A DNA stretch of 64,000 nt from Brevundimonas sp. M20 (GCF_006547065.1 NZ_CP041243.1:1565001-1629000); one strand, 5' to 3'. Positions 1 through 10,364 are shown, counted from the first letter of the stretch. The notes: generated by a model from the sequence alone, not told the origin. A program made the numbers and translations.

Positions 1-120
1 TACCGGTGGCTGGTGAAGAACGCCGGGCGTTTCGGCTTCGTACCCTATGTTTACGAGCCTTGGCATTGGGAGTGGGTCAGTCCGACCGGCGGCTATGTCG
101 GGCCGCCTCCACCGACCTGA
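1..120 (+). CDS. M15-family D-Ala-D-Ala carboxypeptidase, C-terminal end only
   Basis: The window opens inside a reading frame of 40 codons that ends at TGA 118-120. The visible peptide contains a run [11 protein letters not shown] followed by WHWEW. The EPWHWEW ending is the hallmark of the VanY/DacB-like M15 zinc peptidases, in which this histidine is a zinc ligand. Family members cut the terminal D-Ala of peptidoglycan stem peptides in the periplasm. The TGA overlaps the ATG of the next gene by one base (TGATG), which suggests translational coupling. The rest of the protein, including the signal peptide and the first zinc ligands, lies outside the window. Confidence 0.75.
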   Translation, partial: YRWLVKNAGRFGFVPYVYEPWHWEWVSPTGGYVGPPPPT

Positions 121-575
121 TGCGCCCGTTGACGCCCGGCGAGATCGAACTGGCCCGCGAGGCGTTCGGGGAGACGCTGGACTATCCGCCGATCCGCTTC
201 CTGCCGTCGCCCTGGCCTTTTGATCGCGCCTTCGTGCCGGGTCGCTGGTTCGGGCGGGACTGGATCGTCTGGCCCAAGGCGACCTTGGTGGCCGATCTGT
301 CGACAGCGCCGCTGAAGCTTCAGTCGACCTTCATCCATGAGCTCACTCATGTGTGGCAGGCCCAGCGAGGCGTGAACCTGCTGACCGCCAAGCTGCGGGC
401 GGGCGACAGCGACGCCAGCTATGCCTATCCCCTTGCCGACGACTGTGACTGGGACCATCTCAACATCGAACAGCAGGCCATGGTGATCGAGCACCGGTTC
501 CGTCTGTCGCATGGGTTGGGCGCGCCCGCGGACAAGGCCTTCTACGACCGGGTTTGTCCCATTCATCACCACTGA
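120..575 (+). CDS. Small HExxH-containing protein of unknown role
   Basis: A 151-residue protein starting at the ATG that overlaps the preceding stop. Residues 73-77 read HELTH, a gluzincin-type zinc-binding and catalytic motif, in the stretch FIHELTHVWQAQRG. Similar short alphaproteobacterial proteins are often annotated 'vgr related protein', a name without functional support. There is no signal peptide or membrane segment. The one-base overlap with an M15 cell-wall peptidase gene suggests joint translation and perhaps an envelope-related role, but this is inference. A longer frame runs back to position 6, but that part overlaps the M15 reading frame and is unlikely to be translated. Confidence 0.7.
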   Translation: MRPLTPGEIELAREAFGETLDYPPIRFLPSPWPFDRAFVPGRWFGRDWIVWPKATLVADLSTAPLKLQSTFIHELTHVWQAQRGVNLLTAKLRAGDSDASYAYPLADDCDWDHLNIEQQAMVIEHRFRLSHGLGAPADKAFYDRVCPIHHH

Positions 576-659
576 ATTTGCTTCAGCCTCTTGCGCGGGC
601 GCCCGCATCATCCGAAATAAGCACTGCAACTGTTGCTTATGTCTTTCAGGAGATGGCCG

Positions 660-1262
660 ATGGCCCGCGTTCTGGTTCTCTATCATTCGACCTATGGCCA
701 TATCGAAACCATGGCTGAAGCCGTCGCTGAAGGCGCGGGCTCGGTCGAAGGCGTGACTGTCGATATCAAGCGCGTGCCGGAAACCGTGCCGGAAGAACTG
801 GCCAAGGCCTCGCACTACAAGCTCGACCAGAAGGCTCCGATCGCCAGGATCGACGACCTGAAGGACTATGACGCAATCATCATCGGCGCCGGCACCCGTT
901 TCGGTTCGGCCGCGTCGCAGATGCGGGCCTTTCTGGATCAGGCCGGCGGGCTCTGGTTCACCGGCGCGCTGATCGGGAAGGTGGGCGGCGCTTTCACCGC
1001 CAGCGCCACCCAGCACGGCGGTCAGGAAACGACCTTCCAGGGCCTGCACAACTTCTTCATGCACCACGGCATGCCGGTGGTGGGTCTGCCCTATTCCTAT
1101 CAGGCCATGATGACGCTGGACTCGGTCGAGGGCGGGTCTCCCTACGGCGCCACCACGATCACCGCCGGCGACGGTTCGCGTCAGCCGAGCGAGATTGAAC
1201 TGGGCGGCGCCCGGTTCCAGGGCAAGCACATTGCCGAACTGGCGAAGAAGCTGCACGGGTAA
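660..1262 (+). CDS. wrbA: NAD(P)H:quinone oxidoreductase WrbA
   Basis: A 200-residue flavodoxin-fold protein. It reduces quinones by two electrons with FMN and NAD(P)H in the cytoplasm, which avoids semiquinone radicals. The N-terminus [14 protein letters not shown] is the FMN phosphate loop. [19 protein letters not shown] and [13 protein letters not shown] are typical WrbA segments, as is the following [14 protein letters not shown]. Length matches the family (about 198-200). The start at 660 was chosen because AGGAG lies about 8 bases upstream; an upstream in-frame ATG at 633 would add nine non-conserved residues. The next gene begins 4 bases after the stop. Confidence 0.95.
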   Translation: MARVLVLYHSTYGHIETMAEAVAEGAGSVEGVTVDIKRVPETVPEELAKASHYKLDQKAPIARIDDLKDYDAIIIGAGTRFGSAASQMRAFLDQAGGLWFTGALIGKVGGAFTASATQHGGQETTFQGLHNFFMHHGMPVVGLPYSYQAMMTLDSVEGGSPYGATTITAGDGSRQPSEIELGGARFQGKHIAELAKKLHG

Positions 1263-1266
1263 GACA

Positions 1267-2022
1267 ATGCGCCAGCCGGCGATCTTCTTCGGGCACGGCT
1301 CTCCGATGAATGCTCTGGGCGGTCCCTATGCGGACGCCTGGCGTGCTCTGGGCGAGGCTGTGGGCAAGCCGAAGGGCGTGGTCATGATCTCGGCTCACTG
1401 GGAAACCGGCGGGCTGGGCGTGACGGCGCAGGCCAAACCGGAAACCATCCATGATTTCGGCGGCTTCCCTGCTGAACTGCATGCGATGCAGTATCCGGCG
1501 CCGGGATCGCCGGACCTCGCCGCGCGGGTGTCGGAGCTGACCGGGGCCGTCCAGACCGATCAATGGGGGCTGGATCACGGTACATGGTCCGTTCTGGCCC
1601 ACGTGTGGCCCGAGGCCGATGTACCGGTCGTGCAGCTTTCGCTGAACCGTCGGCTGACCCCGCGGGAACACTATGATCTCGCCAAGCGGCTGGCGCCGTT
1701 GCGGGACGAGGGTGTCATCATCGCCGGGTCCGGTGATTTCGTGCACAACCTGCGGACTTGGAAGCGTGCTGGCGGCGAGCCCTACGGGTGGGCCGGTCAC
1801 TTCAATGAGGCGGTGAAGGCCGCCTTCATGCGCGGAGATGACGACGCCCTGATCGACTGGGTCAATCTGGCCGAGGACGCCCAGCTGAGCGTGCCGACGG
1901 ATGAGCATTATCTCCCGCTGCTCTACATCGCCGCCCAGCGCGCGCCGGGCGACGATGTGAGCTTCTTCAACGACGTCATCGAGGGTGGATCAATCTCGAT
2001 GACAGGGGTTCGTATCGGCTGA
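1267..2022 (+). CDS. ygiD: LigB-type extradiol ring-cleavage dioxygenase (YgiD/DODA-like)
   Basis: A 251-residue protein of the class III extradiol dioxygenase family. Members open catechol-type rings with non-haem metal; the E. coli relative YgiD acts on L-DOPA. Visible signatures are FFGHGSPMNAL at the N-terminus, VVMISAHWE, LDHGTWSVLAHVWP and GSGDFVHNLR, which carry the metal-binding and catalytic histidines. The natural substrate cannot be told from the sequence. It starts 4 bases after wrbA, so the two quinone/catechol enzymes are probably co-transcribed. The stop TGA abuts the reverse-strand stop of doxX (2022/2023), so the genes converge with no spacer. Confidence 0.88.
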   Translation: MRQPAIFFGHGSPMNALGGPYADAWRALGEAVGKPKGVVMISAHWETGGLGVTAQAKPETIHDFGGFPAELHAMQYPAPGSPDLAARVSELTGAVQTDQWGLDHGTWSVLAHVWPEADVPVVQLSLNRRLTPREHYDLAKRLAPLRDEGVIIAGSGDFVHNLRTWKRAGGEPYGWAGHFNEAVKAAFMRGDDDALIDWVNLAEDAQLSVPTDEHYLPLLYIAAQRAPGDDVSFFNDVIEGGSISMTGVRIG

Positions 2023-2421
2023 TCAGCCGCCCTTCTTCTGCATGGCGGCGTCGACCGACCACGGGCCGGCGCCCGCCGCGGCGAAGAACAGCCAGACGAA
2101 GCAATACAGGGCGATGGTCTCGCCACCGTTCAGGATCGGGAACGCGCCGCTCTTGGCGTGGACAAGCCAATAGCCGACGGCGCAGAAACCGGACGCCAGG
2201 AAGGCGACCGGACGGGTGAACAGGCCCAGCACCAGCAGGGCGCCGAAGACCAGTTCCAATGGGCCCGAGAGGCCGGCGAGGCTGAGGCCCGGCGCGGGTA
2301 CGTCCGGCACGGCCGGGAAGCCCAGCACCTTGGCGGTGCCGTGGCAGAGGAACATCAGCCCCGCCGCGATACGCAGAACGCTGAGCAACTGCGGTTGGTA
2401 CGCAGACAGTTTGTTGAACAT
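2023..2421 (-). CDS. DoxX family membrane protein
   Basis: A 132-residue protein with four hydrophobic segments, at roughly residues 14-30, 48-68, 72-88 and 102-120. The first segment carries LRIAAGLMFLCHGTAKV, the usual DoxX start, followed by GLSGPLELVFGALLVLGLFTRP. DoxX proteins are inner-membrane proteins of poorly defined function, sometimes linked to thiosulfate:quinone oxidation or redox stress. The adjoining wrbA and dioxygenase genes also deal with quinones, but they are on the opposite strand. Length is normal for the family. Confidence 0.88.
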   Translation of the reverse strand: MFNKLSAYQPQLLSVLRIAAGLMFLCHGTAKVLGFPAVPDVPAPGLSLAGLSGPLELVFGALLVLGLFTRPVAFLASGFCAVGYWLVHAKSGAFPILNGGETIALYCFVWLFFAAAGAGPWSVDAAMQKKGG

Positions 2422-2499
2422 GAAACCCTCCCTCTCTTGTCAGAGGTGGGCACTGTGGGCCGGAGTCGGCCCGTCGCACAATGTTCTGCGTGGCCGGGG

Positions 2500-4053
2500 T
2501 CAGGCGGCCTTGTCGAGTTCGGCCATCTGCTGGATGGCGACATAGTCAGTCTTGCCTGTTCCCAGCACCGGCACGTCATCGACGCGCAGGATCTTCTTCG
2601 GCACGGCCAACTCAGGCGCGCCGTGCTCGCGCGCCCATTCGGTCATGCTGGCGACATCGGCGTCCTTGCGGTCGGTGACCAACACCAGCTTCTCGCCCTT
2701 GCGGCTATCGGGGATCGAGACGACAGCGTGACGGGCGTCGGGCCAGACCGCGCTGGCCAGCCCCTCGACGGCGGTCAGGGAGACCATCTCGCCACCGATC
2801 TTGGCGAAGCGCTTCACCCGGCCGAGGATCTCGATGTAGCCTTCGTCATCAATGGCGACGATGTCGCCCGTGTCGTGCCAGCCGTTCTCCAGCGGCTCGA
2901 TCTTGCGCGGGTCTTCAGGCGACAGATAGCCTTCCATCACATTCGGGCCGCGCAGGTAGAGACGACCGCCTTCGGCGATGCCGGGGACCTCGTCCAGCCG
3001 CCATTCCATGCCGGGCAGGATCTGGCCGACCGAGCCGGGACGGTTGCGGTCCGGATGATTCACGGCCACCACCGGCGCCGCTTCGGTTGCGCCATAGCCT
3101 TCCAGCAGTTTCAGACCGTGGAAGCGGGTGTTGAACAGGTGGTGGGTTTCATCGCGCACCCGTTCGGCCCCGGCGACGACGAACTGCAGGCTGTCGAAGT
3201 CGTCGGGTCCCGCCACGCGGGCGTACTGGTTCAGGAAGGTGTCCGTCGCGAACAGGATCGAGGCCTTCACCTGCGGGATCAATTCGACGATCTGCTTGGC
3301 GTGCAGCGGGGAGGGATACTGGAAGGCCTTCATCCCCTGCAGCAGGGGCAACAGGACGCCGCCGGTCAGGCCGAAGCAGTGGAAGGTCGGCAGCGGGTTG
3401 AACATCACCCACTCCGGCTTCAGGTTGATGTGCTGGGCCACCTGACGGCAGTTGGCGACCAGATTGGACTGGCTCAGCACCACGCCTTTCGGCGCGCCGA
3501 AGCTGCCGGAGGTGAACAGCACCACGCCCGGACCCGACGGATCGGTCTTCACGCGGAAGCGCCTGGGCATCATTCCAGCCGCGAGGCCGTACAGCTTGTC
3601 CTGCAGGCCGATGGTGGCGCGCACGTCGTCCAGCCAGACGATCTCGGCGGCAGTCTCGATGTCGGCGATCAGCTCTTCCAGCTTGGCCTGCTGGATGAAG
3701 CGGCGGGCCGTCAGGACCTTCTTTACGCCTGCGGCGGCCAGCGCCGCCTTGATGTTCCGCTCACCCGCCGTGAAGTTGATCATCACCGGCACCCGGCCGT
3801 GCGCGTGCAGGCCGTAGAAGGTGACCACCACGCCCATGCTCGACGGCAACAGGATGCCGACACGCTCTTCCAGCGCTGTCATCGCCGCGATCTTGCGGCC
3901 GAGCACGAAGGCGGCGCGGATCAGGCCGGTGTAGGTGAGGGGCTTGCGGTCCTGGTCCTCCAGGATTTCCTTGTCGCCAAAGGTCTCGCGCGCGGCGATC
4001 AGGGCGTCGAAAATGCCTTCTTCGCCGATCGTGGCTTCAAGCGGTACGCGCAA
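2500..4053 (-). CDS. Aas-like acyl-[ACP] synthetase (AMP-binding)
   Basis: A 517-residue adenylate-forming enzyme that activates a fatty acid with ATP. The nucleotide loop LFTSGSFGAPKGVVL lies at about residues 179-194, EGYGATEAAPVV near 320, and the hinge GRVKRFAKIGGEMVSL near 420. The last motif and YGATE-AAPVVAVN closely match the C-terminal half of E. coli Aas, the 2-acylglycerophosphoethanolamine acyltransferase/acyl-ACP synthetase. The PlsC-type acyltransferase half and the transporter half of Aas fusions are both absent, so it probably only loads fatty acids onto ACP or CoA for membrane repair. The gene is divergent from lipA across about 176 bases. Confidence 0.85.
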   Translation of the reverse strand: MRVPLEATIGEEGIFDALIAARETFGDKEILEDQDRKPLTYTGLIRAAFVLGRKIAAMTALEERVGILLPSSMGVVVTFYGLHAHGRVPVMINFTAGERNIKAALAAAGVKKVLTARRFIQQAKLEELIADIETAAEIVWLDDVRATIGLQDKLYGLAAGMMPRRFRVKTDPSGPGVVLFTSGSFGAPKGVVLSQSNLVANCRQVAQHINLKPEWVMFNPLPTFHCFGLTGGVLLPLLQGMKAFQYPSPLHAKQIVELIPQVKASILFATDTFLNQYARVAGPDDFDSLQFVVAGAERVRDETHHLFNTRFHGLKLLEGYGATEAAPVVAVNHPDRNRPGSVGQILPGMEWRLDEVPGIAEGGRLYLRGPNVMEGYLSPEDPRKIEPLENGWHDTGDIVAIDDEGYIEILGRVKRFAKIGGEMVSLTAVEGLASAVWPDARHAVVSIPDSRKGEKLVLVTDRKDADVASMTEWAREHGAPELAVPKKILRVDDVPVLGTGKTDYVAIQQMAELDKAA

Positions 4054-4229
4054 AACTCAGTCCTCCGTCGACGCGTTGTGCCCGCGCCCGTGCTTTTGAA
4101 CCGGGGAAACTAGTGCGGGGCGCTTCCAATGAAAAGATGCGTTACCTTGCGTGAGGTTCCCTCGCGCCTTGCCTTCGCCGCGCGGAAATACGACATACCG
4201 CCTTCAAGCCTCCGGAGCCCGAGCCCGCC

Positions 4230-5192
4230 TTGGTCACCCTGATCGACACGTTGAAGAAGACGCCGTCCGAACTGCGTCACCCGGAAAAGCAGAACCGTCC
4301 GGAAACGGCTGTTCTGAAAAAGCCGGATTGGCTTCGGGTGAAAGCGCCCGGGTCAGGCCAGTACAATGCGACCAAGGACATCGTCCGCTCCAAGGGGCTG
4401 GTGACGGTCTGTGAAGAGGCGGCCTGCCCGAACATCGGTGAGTGCTGGAGCCAGAAGCACGCCACGCTCATGATCATGGGCGACACCTGCACGCGGGCCT
4501 GCGCCTTCTGCAATGTGAAGACCGGGCTGCCGCAACCGCTGGACCCGGAAGAGCCGGGCAAGGTCGGTCTGGCCGTCTCCCAGATGGGCCTGAACCACGT
4601 CGTCATCACCTCGGTGGACCGCGACGACGTGTCTGACGGCGGCGCCGCCCACTTTGCTGAAGTGGTGCGTCAGATTCGTATTCAGGCCCCTGACACCACC
4701 ATCGAGATTCTGACGCCCGACTTCCTGCGCAAGGACGGGGCGGCGGCGGTGATGATCGACGCCAAGCCTGACGTCTTCAATCACAACCTCGAGACCGTTC
4801 CGCGCCTGTATCTGAAGATCAGGCCGGGCGCCCGCTACTTCCACTCGCTGCGTCTGCTGCAGATGGTCAAGGAGCGCGACCCCAACCAGTTCACCAAGTC
4901 CGGCATCATGGTCGGCCTGGGCGAGACCAAGGAAGAGGTCATGCAGGTGATGGACGATATGCGGTCCGCCGGAGTCGACTTCATCACCATCGGCCAGTAC
5001 CTGCAGCCGACCCGCAAGCATGCGGCCATCGAACGGTTTGTCACTCCGGAAGAGTTCAAGGCCTATGAGGCGATCGCACGCGCCAAGGGCTTCCTGATGG
5101 TGTCCGCCAGCCCGCTGACCCGCAGCTCCCACCATGCGGGCGACGACTTCGCCCGGCTGAAGGCGGCGCGTCTGGCTCAGACTGGGCGCTGA
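4230..5192 (+). CDS. lipA: Lipoyl synthase
   Basis: A 320-residue radical SAM enzyme that inserts two sulfurs into octanoylated lipoyl domains. Two 4Fe-4S sets are visible: the auxiliary set C61-x4-C66-x5-C72 ([12 protein letters not shown]) and the radical-SAM set C87-x3-C91-x2-C94 ([10 protein letters not shown]). The family signature ending [10 protein letters not shown] is near the C-terminus. The only plausible start is TTG at 4230, with GGAG 13 bases upstream; no in-frame ATG occurs before the cysteines. Its products are needed by the lipoyl domains of PdhB and PdhC encoded at 11.8-14.8 kb. The next gene follows after 7 bases. Confidence 0.96.
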   Translation: MVTLIDTLKKTPSELRHPEKQNRPETAVLKKPDWLRVKAPGSGQYNATKDIVRSKGLVTVCEEAACPNIGECWSQKHATLMIMGDTCTRACAFCNVKTGLPQPLDPEEPGKVGLAVSQMGLNHVVITSVDRDDVSDGGAAHFAEVVRQIRIQAPDTTIEILTPDFLRKDGAAAVMIDAKPDVFNHNLETVPRLYLKIRPGARYFHSLRLLQMVKERDPNQFTKSGIMVGLGETKEEVMQVMDDMRSAGVDFITIGQYLQPTRKHAAIERFVTPEEFKAYEAIARAKGFLMVSASPLTRSSHHAGDDFARLKAARLAQTGR

Positions 5193-5199
5193 GCCCCGC

Positions 5200-5655
5200 T
5201 TGGCCGTTCACCGCGTTACGAAAATCCTGCCTTATCAGCCGGATCAGCTCGCCGAGCTGGTGGCGGATGTGAAGGCCTATCCGGCCTTCGTGAAGTGGGT
5301 GACCGGCATGCGGGTGTGGAACCCGCGTGAGGAGCGACCCGGCGTGACCGTGGTGGATGCGGAGGCGTCGGTCGGCTTTTCCTTCCTGACCGAGCGTTTC
5401 TCGACGTGGGTTCGGCATGACCGCAATGCGCCTATGGTTGAGGTCGGCCTGTTGCGGGGGCCGTTCCGGCACCTGAAGAACCGCTGGCAGTTCTTCCCTG
5501 ACGAAAAGGGGACGCGGGTCGAGTTCATGATCGACTTCGCCTTTGCCAATCCGCTCCTCAACGGCATGCTGCAGGCGAACTTCGACCGCGCGGTCTCGGC
5601 CCTGATGAGCAGCTTTGAGGCCGAGGCGGCGCGCAGGTACGGGCAGCAGGCATGA
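5200..5655 (+). CDS. COQ10/RatA-family START-domain protein
   Basis: A 151-residue SRPBCC-fold protein beginning HRVTKILPYQPDQLAELVADVKAY, the standard COQ10/PF03364 start. Alphaproteobacterial members bind ubiquinone-like lipids and are thought to chaperone coenzyme Q; the E. coli homologue was named RatA, but toxin activity should not be assumed here. The start is TTG at 5200, 7 bases after lipA; no better start is visible. The lipA-coq10 pairing is common in this class. The final codons overlap the next gene in an ATGA junction at 5652-5655. Confidence 0.87.
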   Translation: MAVHRVTKILPYQPDQLAELVADVKAYPAFVKWVTGMRVWNPREERPGVTVVDAEASVGFSFLTERFSTWVRHDRNAPMVEVGLLRGPFRHLKNRWQFFPDEKGTRVEFMIDFAFANPLLNGMLQANFDRAVSALMSSFEAEAARRYGQQA

Positions 5656-6764
5656 GCTTTGACTTCGACGCGACGGTAGTGGGGGCCGGCGCGGTCGGTC
5701 TGGCGTGCGGCCGCGCGCTGGCGAAGCGGGGGCTGTCGGTGCTGGTGCTTGAGAAGGAACCGCACATCGGTCAGGGCGTCTCTTCGCGCAACAGCGAGGT
5801 CATCCACGGCGGGCTCTATTATCCTACGGGCTCGCTGAAGGCGCGGTTCTGTGTCGAGGGGCGGCGGGCGCTCTACGCCTTTCTGGACAGCCACAAGGTC
5901 GACTATCGCAAATGCGGCAAGCTGGTCGTGGCGACCGAAGAGGCCGAGGTCGAGCGGATCGAGACCATCTTCCAGCAGGCCACCGCCAATGGCGTCGAGG
6001 GACTGGAGCACCTGACCGGCGCGCAGGCGCGGGCCATGGAGCCGGGACTGAACGCCCATGCGGCCATCCTGTCGCCGGAGAGCGGCCTGTTCGCCAGTCA
6101 TGACTATATGCTGGCCTTGCAAGGCGAGATCGAGGACGAGGGTGGATCGGTGGTGTTGTCCACTCCGTTCGAGCGTGCCGAGCCTCTGCCGGGTGGCGGC
6201 TTCCGGATCGTCGCGGGCGGGGAGGGCGGGGCGGCCCTGACCACAGGCCTGCTTGTGACCGCGCCGGGTCTGGGCGCGCAGGCTGTGGCGGCCCGCATCG
6301 AAGGCTATCCGGCGGACCGCATCCCCAAGGGGCATTTCGGCAAGGGAGTCTATTTCCGCCTGACCGGCAAGGCGCCGTTTGAACGACTGGTCTATCCGCC
6401 GCCCATTCCCGGCGCGCTGGGCACCCACTACCGCAAGGATCTGGGCGGACAGGCGGTGTTTGGACCGGACCTCGTCTATGTCGAGACCGAGGACTATTCG
6501 GTCGATCCGTCCAAGGCGTCGGAGTTCGAACACTACATCCGGCGGTTCTGGCCCGGTCTGCCGGAGGGCGGGCTGACCCCCGACTACGCCGGCATCCGGC
6601 CCAAACTGCATGGCAAGGGCGAGCCGCAGCCGGACTTCCAGCTGCGCGACCGTGAGGACCATGGCATCGACGGTCTGGTGGCTCTGTTCGGCATCGAGAG
6701 CCCGGGCCTGACCAGTTCGCTGGCGATCGGCGAGGCCGTGGCGGACAGGGTGACGCGTGACTGA
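5652..6764 (+). CDS. FAD-dependent oxidoreductase, L-2-hydroxyglutarate dehydrogenase type
   Basis: A 370-residue DAO-family flavoprotein. The N-terminal Rossmann loop GAGAVGLACGRALAKRG and LVLEKEPHIGQG bind FAD. SSRNSEVIHGGLYYPTGSLKA is the signature seen in LhgO/L2HGDH, which oxidises L-2-hydroxyglutarate and passes electrons to quinone. The C-terminal GLVALFGIESPGLTSSLAIGE is the conserved FAD-binding end of this family. Length is slightly shorter than E. coli LhgO (about 400). It overlaps the upstream COQ10-like gene by 4 bases and the downstream GNAT gene by 8. Substrate is inferred from the family only. Confidence 0.82.
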   Translation: MSFDFDATVVGAGAVGLACGRALAKRGLSVLVLEKEPHIGQGVSSRNSEVIHGGLYYPTGSLKARFCVEGRRALYAFLDSHKVDYRKCGKLVVATEEAEVERIETIFQQATANGVEGLEHLTGAQARAMEPGLNAHAAILSPESGLFASHDYMLALQGEIEDEGGSVVLSTPFERAEPLPGGGFRIVAGGEGGAALTTGLLVTAPGLGAQAVAARIEGYPADRIPKGHFGKGVYFRLTGKAPFERLVYPPPIPGALGTHYRKDLGGQAVFGPDLVYVETEDYSVDPSKASEFEHYIRRFWPGLPEGGLTPDYAGIRPKLHGKGEPQPDFQLRDREDHGIDGLVALFGIESPGLTSSLAIGEAVADRVTRD

Positions 6765-7290
6765 ACTGATGATCCGGGATGCGGTCGCTTCGGATATTCC
6801 CGCCCTCCATGCCCTGATCGAGAGCGCCTATCGCGGTGAGGCTTCGCGCGCGGGCTGGACGACCGAGGCGGACCTGCTGGACGGCCAACGCACCGACGCC
6901 GAGGAGCTGGCCTCCATTCTCTCCGATCCGGACCAGGGCCTGCTGACGGCATGGGACGGCGATACCCTTGTGGGCTGTATCCTGATTGCGCGACGCGAGG
7001 CAGGGGTCGGCTATTTCGGCATGCTTTCGGTCAGGCCGAAGCTTCAGAACGCCGGGCTGGGGCGACGCCTGATCGCGACCGCTGAGCACACCATGGCCGA
7101 GAGGTTCGCCGCGCAACGTGTCCGCATCTCGGTCATCCCGCAAAGGGTCGCCCTGATCGCCTGGTACCAGAGGCTGGGCTACACGGCGACCGGTGAGACC
7201 TTGCCTTTCCCCTATGGAGACACACGGTTTGGCCTGCCGAAGCGGGATGACCTGAGCTTTATCGTGATGGAACGACACCTCAGCGTCTGA
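6757..7290 (+). CDS. GNAT family N-acetyltransferase
   Basis: A 177-residue acetyltransferase starting at GTG 6757 inside the end of the FAD oxidoreductase gene. It opens IRDAVASDIPALHALIESAYRG, typical of GNAT fold strand 1 and helix 1. The acetyl-CoA loop is the stretch LSVRPKLQNAGLGRRLI near residues 89-105 (Q/R-x-x-G-x-G/A). The substrate cannot be predicted. The coupling with three upstream genes (lipA, coq10, FAD enzyme) suggests one transcript. Confidence 0.82.
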   Translation: MTELMIRDAVASDIPALHALIESAYRGEASRAGWTTEADLLDGQRTDAEELASILSDPDQGLLTAWDGDTLVGCILIARREAGVGYFGMLSVRPKLQNAGLGRRLIATAEHTMAERFAAQRVRISVIPQRVALIAWYQRLGYTATGETLPFPYGDTRFGLPKRDDLSFIVMERHLSV

Positions 7291-7331
7291 CGACGGGATT
7301 GACAGCACGAAGGGCGAGCCTGAATTCGCGG

Positions 7332-7850
7332 ATGATGGATATCGTCACGCCCCGACTGAGGCTCCGCCCGGCCCGTTCCGAAGATCTTGCGGCGGTTCAC
7401 GCGGTGTTGTCGCAGCCGGAGGCGACCCGGTGGTGGTCCACGCCACCCCACGAGTCGCCTGAAACGACCGCCGTCTGGCTGGATAGCATGATCGCGGGAA
7501 ATGATTCGGGTCTGGACCTGCTGATCGAGCGAGATGGCGTGGTGATCGGCAAGGCAGGGTTCTGGCGCCCGCCGGAAATCGGCTACATTCTGCATCCGGA
7601 TCACTGGGGACAGGGATTGGCGACCGAAGCGATCACGGCGGTGCTTGATCGCATGTTCGCGTTGACGGAATTCGATGAGGCCGTTGCGGACGTCGACCCG
7701 GAGAATGCGCCGTCCCTGCGTTTGCTGGAAAAGCTGGGCTTCCGGCGGACAGGCTTCGAGGCCGCGACGGTGAATGTGGGCGGGGTGTGGAAGGACAGTG
7801 TTTATCTGTCGCTTTCGCGAACGGACTGGGCTCGTCGTTCCGAGACTTGA
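7332..7850 (+). CDS. GNAT acetyltransferase, RimJ/RimL type
   Basis: A 172-residue protein starting [20 protein letters not shown], the classic opening of the RimJ/RimL N-acetyltransferase subfamily. The CoA loop is in [17 protein letters not shown] near residue 90, followed by [23 protein letters not shown], where Asn and the LEKLGF block are conserved. Two adjacent ATGs at 7332 and 7335 are possible starts; a TTG at 7299 would add 11 unconserved residues. Its function may be modification of a protein N-terminus or a small amine; the sequence does not decide. Confidence 0.83.
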   Translation: MMDIVTPRLRLRPARSEDLAAVHAVLSQPEATRWWSTPPHESPETTAVWLDSMIAGNDSGLDLLIERDGVVIGKAGFWRPPEIGYILHPDHWGQGLATEAITAVLDRMFALTEFDEAVADVDPENAPSLRLLEKLGFRRTGFEAATVNVGGVWKDSVYLSLSRTDWARRSET

Positions 7851-7975
7851 AATCGCCAGCGGGTTCATGCATAAGCCCGCGCTCGCAAGGCGGCTCCCCC
7901 TTTTTTCAGGGACATGGGGCCGCCGCTATTGTTTTCGCGCCCTCATCGGCGCCCGACCAGAAGATTGAGACGGAC

Positions 7976-8158
7976 ATGGCCGTTCCGAAGCGCAAAGTAT
8001 CGCCCTCGCGTCGCAACATGCGCCGCGCCCACGACGCCCTGGGGACCAACTCCTACGTCGAGGACAAGGACACCGGCGAGCTGAAGCGCCCGCACCACAT
8101 TGACCTGAAGACCGGCACCTACCGCGGCCGTCAGGTTCTGACGCCGAAGGAAGACTAG
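7976..8158 (+). CDS. rpmF: 50S ribosomal protein L32
   Basis: A 60-residue basic protein starting [20 protein letters not shown], which is unmistakably L32 of alphaproteobacteria. Length is normal. Unlike many bacterial L32 proteins it has no zinc-binding cysteine pairs, as is usual in this class. It is followed 40 bases downstream by a strong intrinsic terminator, so it ends its transcript. The often-linked plsX gene is not adjacent here. Confidence 0.97.
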   Translation: MAVPKRKVSPSRRNMRRAHDALGTNSYVEDKDTGELKRPHHIDLKTGTYRGRQVLTPKED

Positions 8159-8198
8159 TCTTCTGAGGTCGCCGGCTTCGGTCGGATGAAAGATTTTA

Positions 8199-8228
8199 AC
8201 GGCGCGCGAGGTCATCGCGCGCCGTTTT
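8199..8228 (+). terminator. Intrinsic terminator after rpmF
   Basis: Perfect 11-bp inverted repeat ACGGCGCGCGA (8199-8209) and TCGCGCGCCGT (8215-8225) with a 5-base loop, followed by TTTT. It is placed 40 bases after the rpmF stop. Confidence 0.88.
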
Positions 8229-8267
8229 CGTGCGTTTATGGCTCCAGGAAACCCCCTGGAGGCCTTT

Positions 8268-8882
8268 ATGATCCGCCGACTTCTGCTGACCGCCGCTGCT
8301 CTGGCTGTCGCCGCCTGCAATGCCCCGCAGGAGCCCGCCGCCGCGCCTGAACCCGCTCCGGCTCCCGCGTCGCAGACGCCGACCCCGCCCGTCGGCGCTG
8401 ATGTGCTCACCGCGAATGGCTTCGGTCCGCTGCGGATCGGCATGACCCGCGCCGAGGTCGAAGCGGCTCTTGGGCCGGACGCCAACCCGAATGCCGTTGG
8501 TGGCGCAGATCCGGACGCTTGCGACATCTTCCATCCCGCCCGGGCGCCGGAAGGGCTGCAGGTCATGCTGGAGCGCGGCGTGCTGACGAGCATCTGGCTG
8601 GTTCGCGGTTCGCCCGTGAAAACGCAGGAAGGTTACGGCATCGGTGACGACGCGGAGCGGTTGAAGGCGAACTACGGCAGCGCCGCCGCCTTCAGTCCTC
8701 ACAAATACGTCGAAGCGCCGGCCGGCTATCTGACGACCTGGCCCGGAAATGGCCGCCTGCTGAACACCTATGTCGAGGACCCGGCAGCGCGCGGTATGGT
8801 GTTCGAGATCGGCAAGGACGGCAAGGTCGCCTCGATCGCCGCCGGTGGTCCGTCCATCCAGTACGTTGAGGGCTGTGCCTGA
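8268..8882 (+). CDS. Lipoprotein of unknown function
   Basis: A 204-residue protein with a signal peptide of about 16 residues and a lipobox ending LAVAAC at Cys17, so it should be lipidated and sorted by the Lol system. Residues 20-40 are an Ala/Pro/Glu-rich linker. The folded part begins GFGPLRIGMTRAEVEAALG, a pattern found in several small secreted proteins, and has Cys near residue 83 and at the C-terminal end (VEGCA), which may form a disulfide. The ATG at 8268 was chosen because the lipobox spacing is then normal; an in-frame ATG at 8238 would add ten residues before the signal. No function is recognised. Confidence 0.75.
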   Translation: MIRRLLLTAAALAVAACNAPQEPAAAPEPAPAPASQTPTPPVGADVLTANGFGPLRIGMTRAEVEAALGPDANPNAVGGADPDACDIFHPARAPEGLQVMLERGVLTSIWLVRGSPVKTQEGYGIGDDAERLKANYGSAAAFSPHKYVEAPAGYLTTWPGNGRLLNTYVEDPAARGMVFEIGKDGKVASIAAGGPSIQYVEGCA

Positions 8883-8890
8883 CCGGGAGC

Positions 8891-8914
8891 GGGGCAGGGC
8901 TCTTTCCTTGCCCC
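8891..8914. other. GC-rich hairpin before eno
   Basis: GGGGCA and TGCCCC pair across about 12 bases, with an inner GG/CC pair, between the lipoprotein stop and the eno start. No T-run follows on either strand, so it is at best a weak terminator for the lipoprotein gene or a structure in the eno leader. Confidence 0.35.
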
Positions 8915-8934
8915 GTCGCCCTCGGGCGGGCTAA

Positions 8935-10251
<1,317 letters not shown>

Positions 10252-10364
10252 AGGTCGCGGATGGCGTGGCGACGGCCGTAGATTCTACGGCCAAGCTACG
10301 GTTCGTTAGGGCTTTTCGGTCATAACTCGTTGACTGCGAGTTTGCGCTCAGAAGGAGCGGTCGA

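Noticed and set aside
120-575. Type VI secretion VgrG protein, because of the 'vgr related' label used for similar proteins
   Set aside because: The protein has only 151 residues, no gp27/gp5-like repeats, and no other secretion gene nearby.
2158-4113. Long open frame of 651 codons on the plus strand antisense to the Aas-like gene
   Set aside because: Same high-GC shadow effect; composition dominated by Gly, His, Gln and Asp with no domain, and it runs across two real genes on the other strand.
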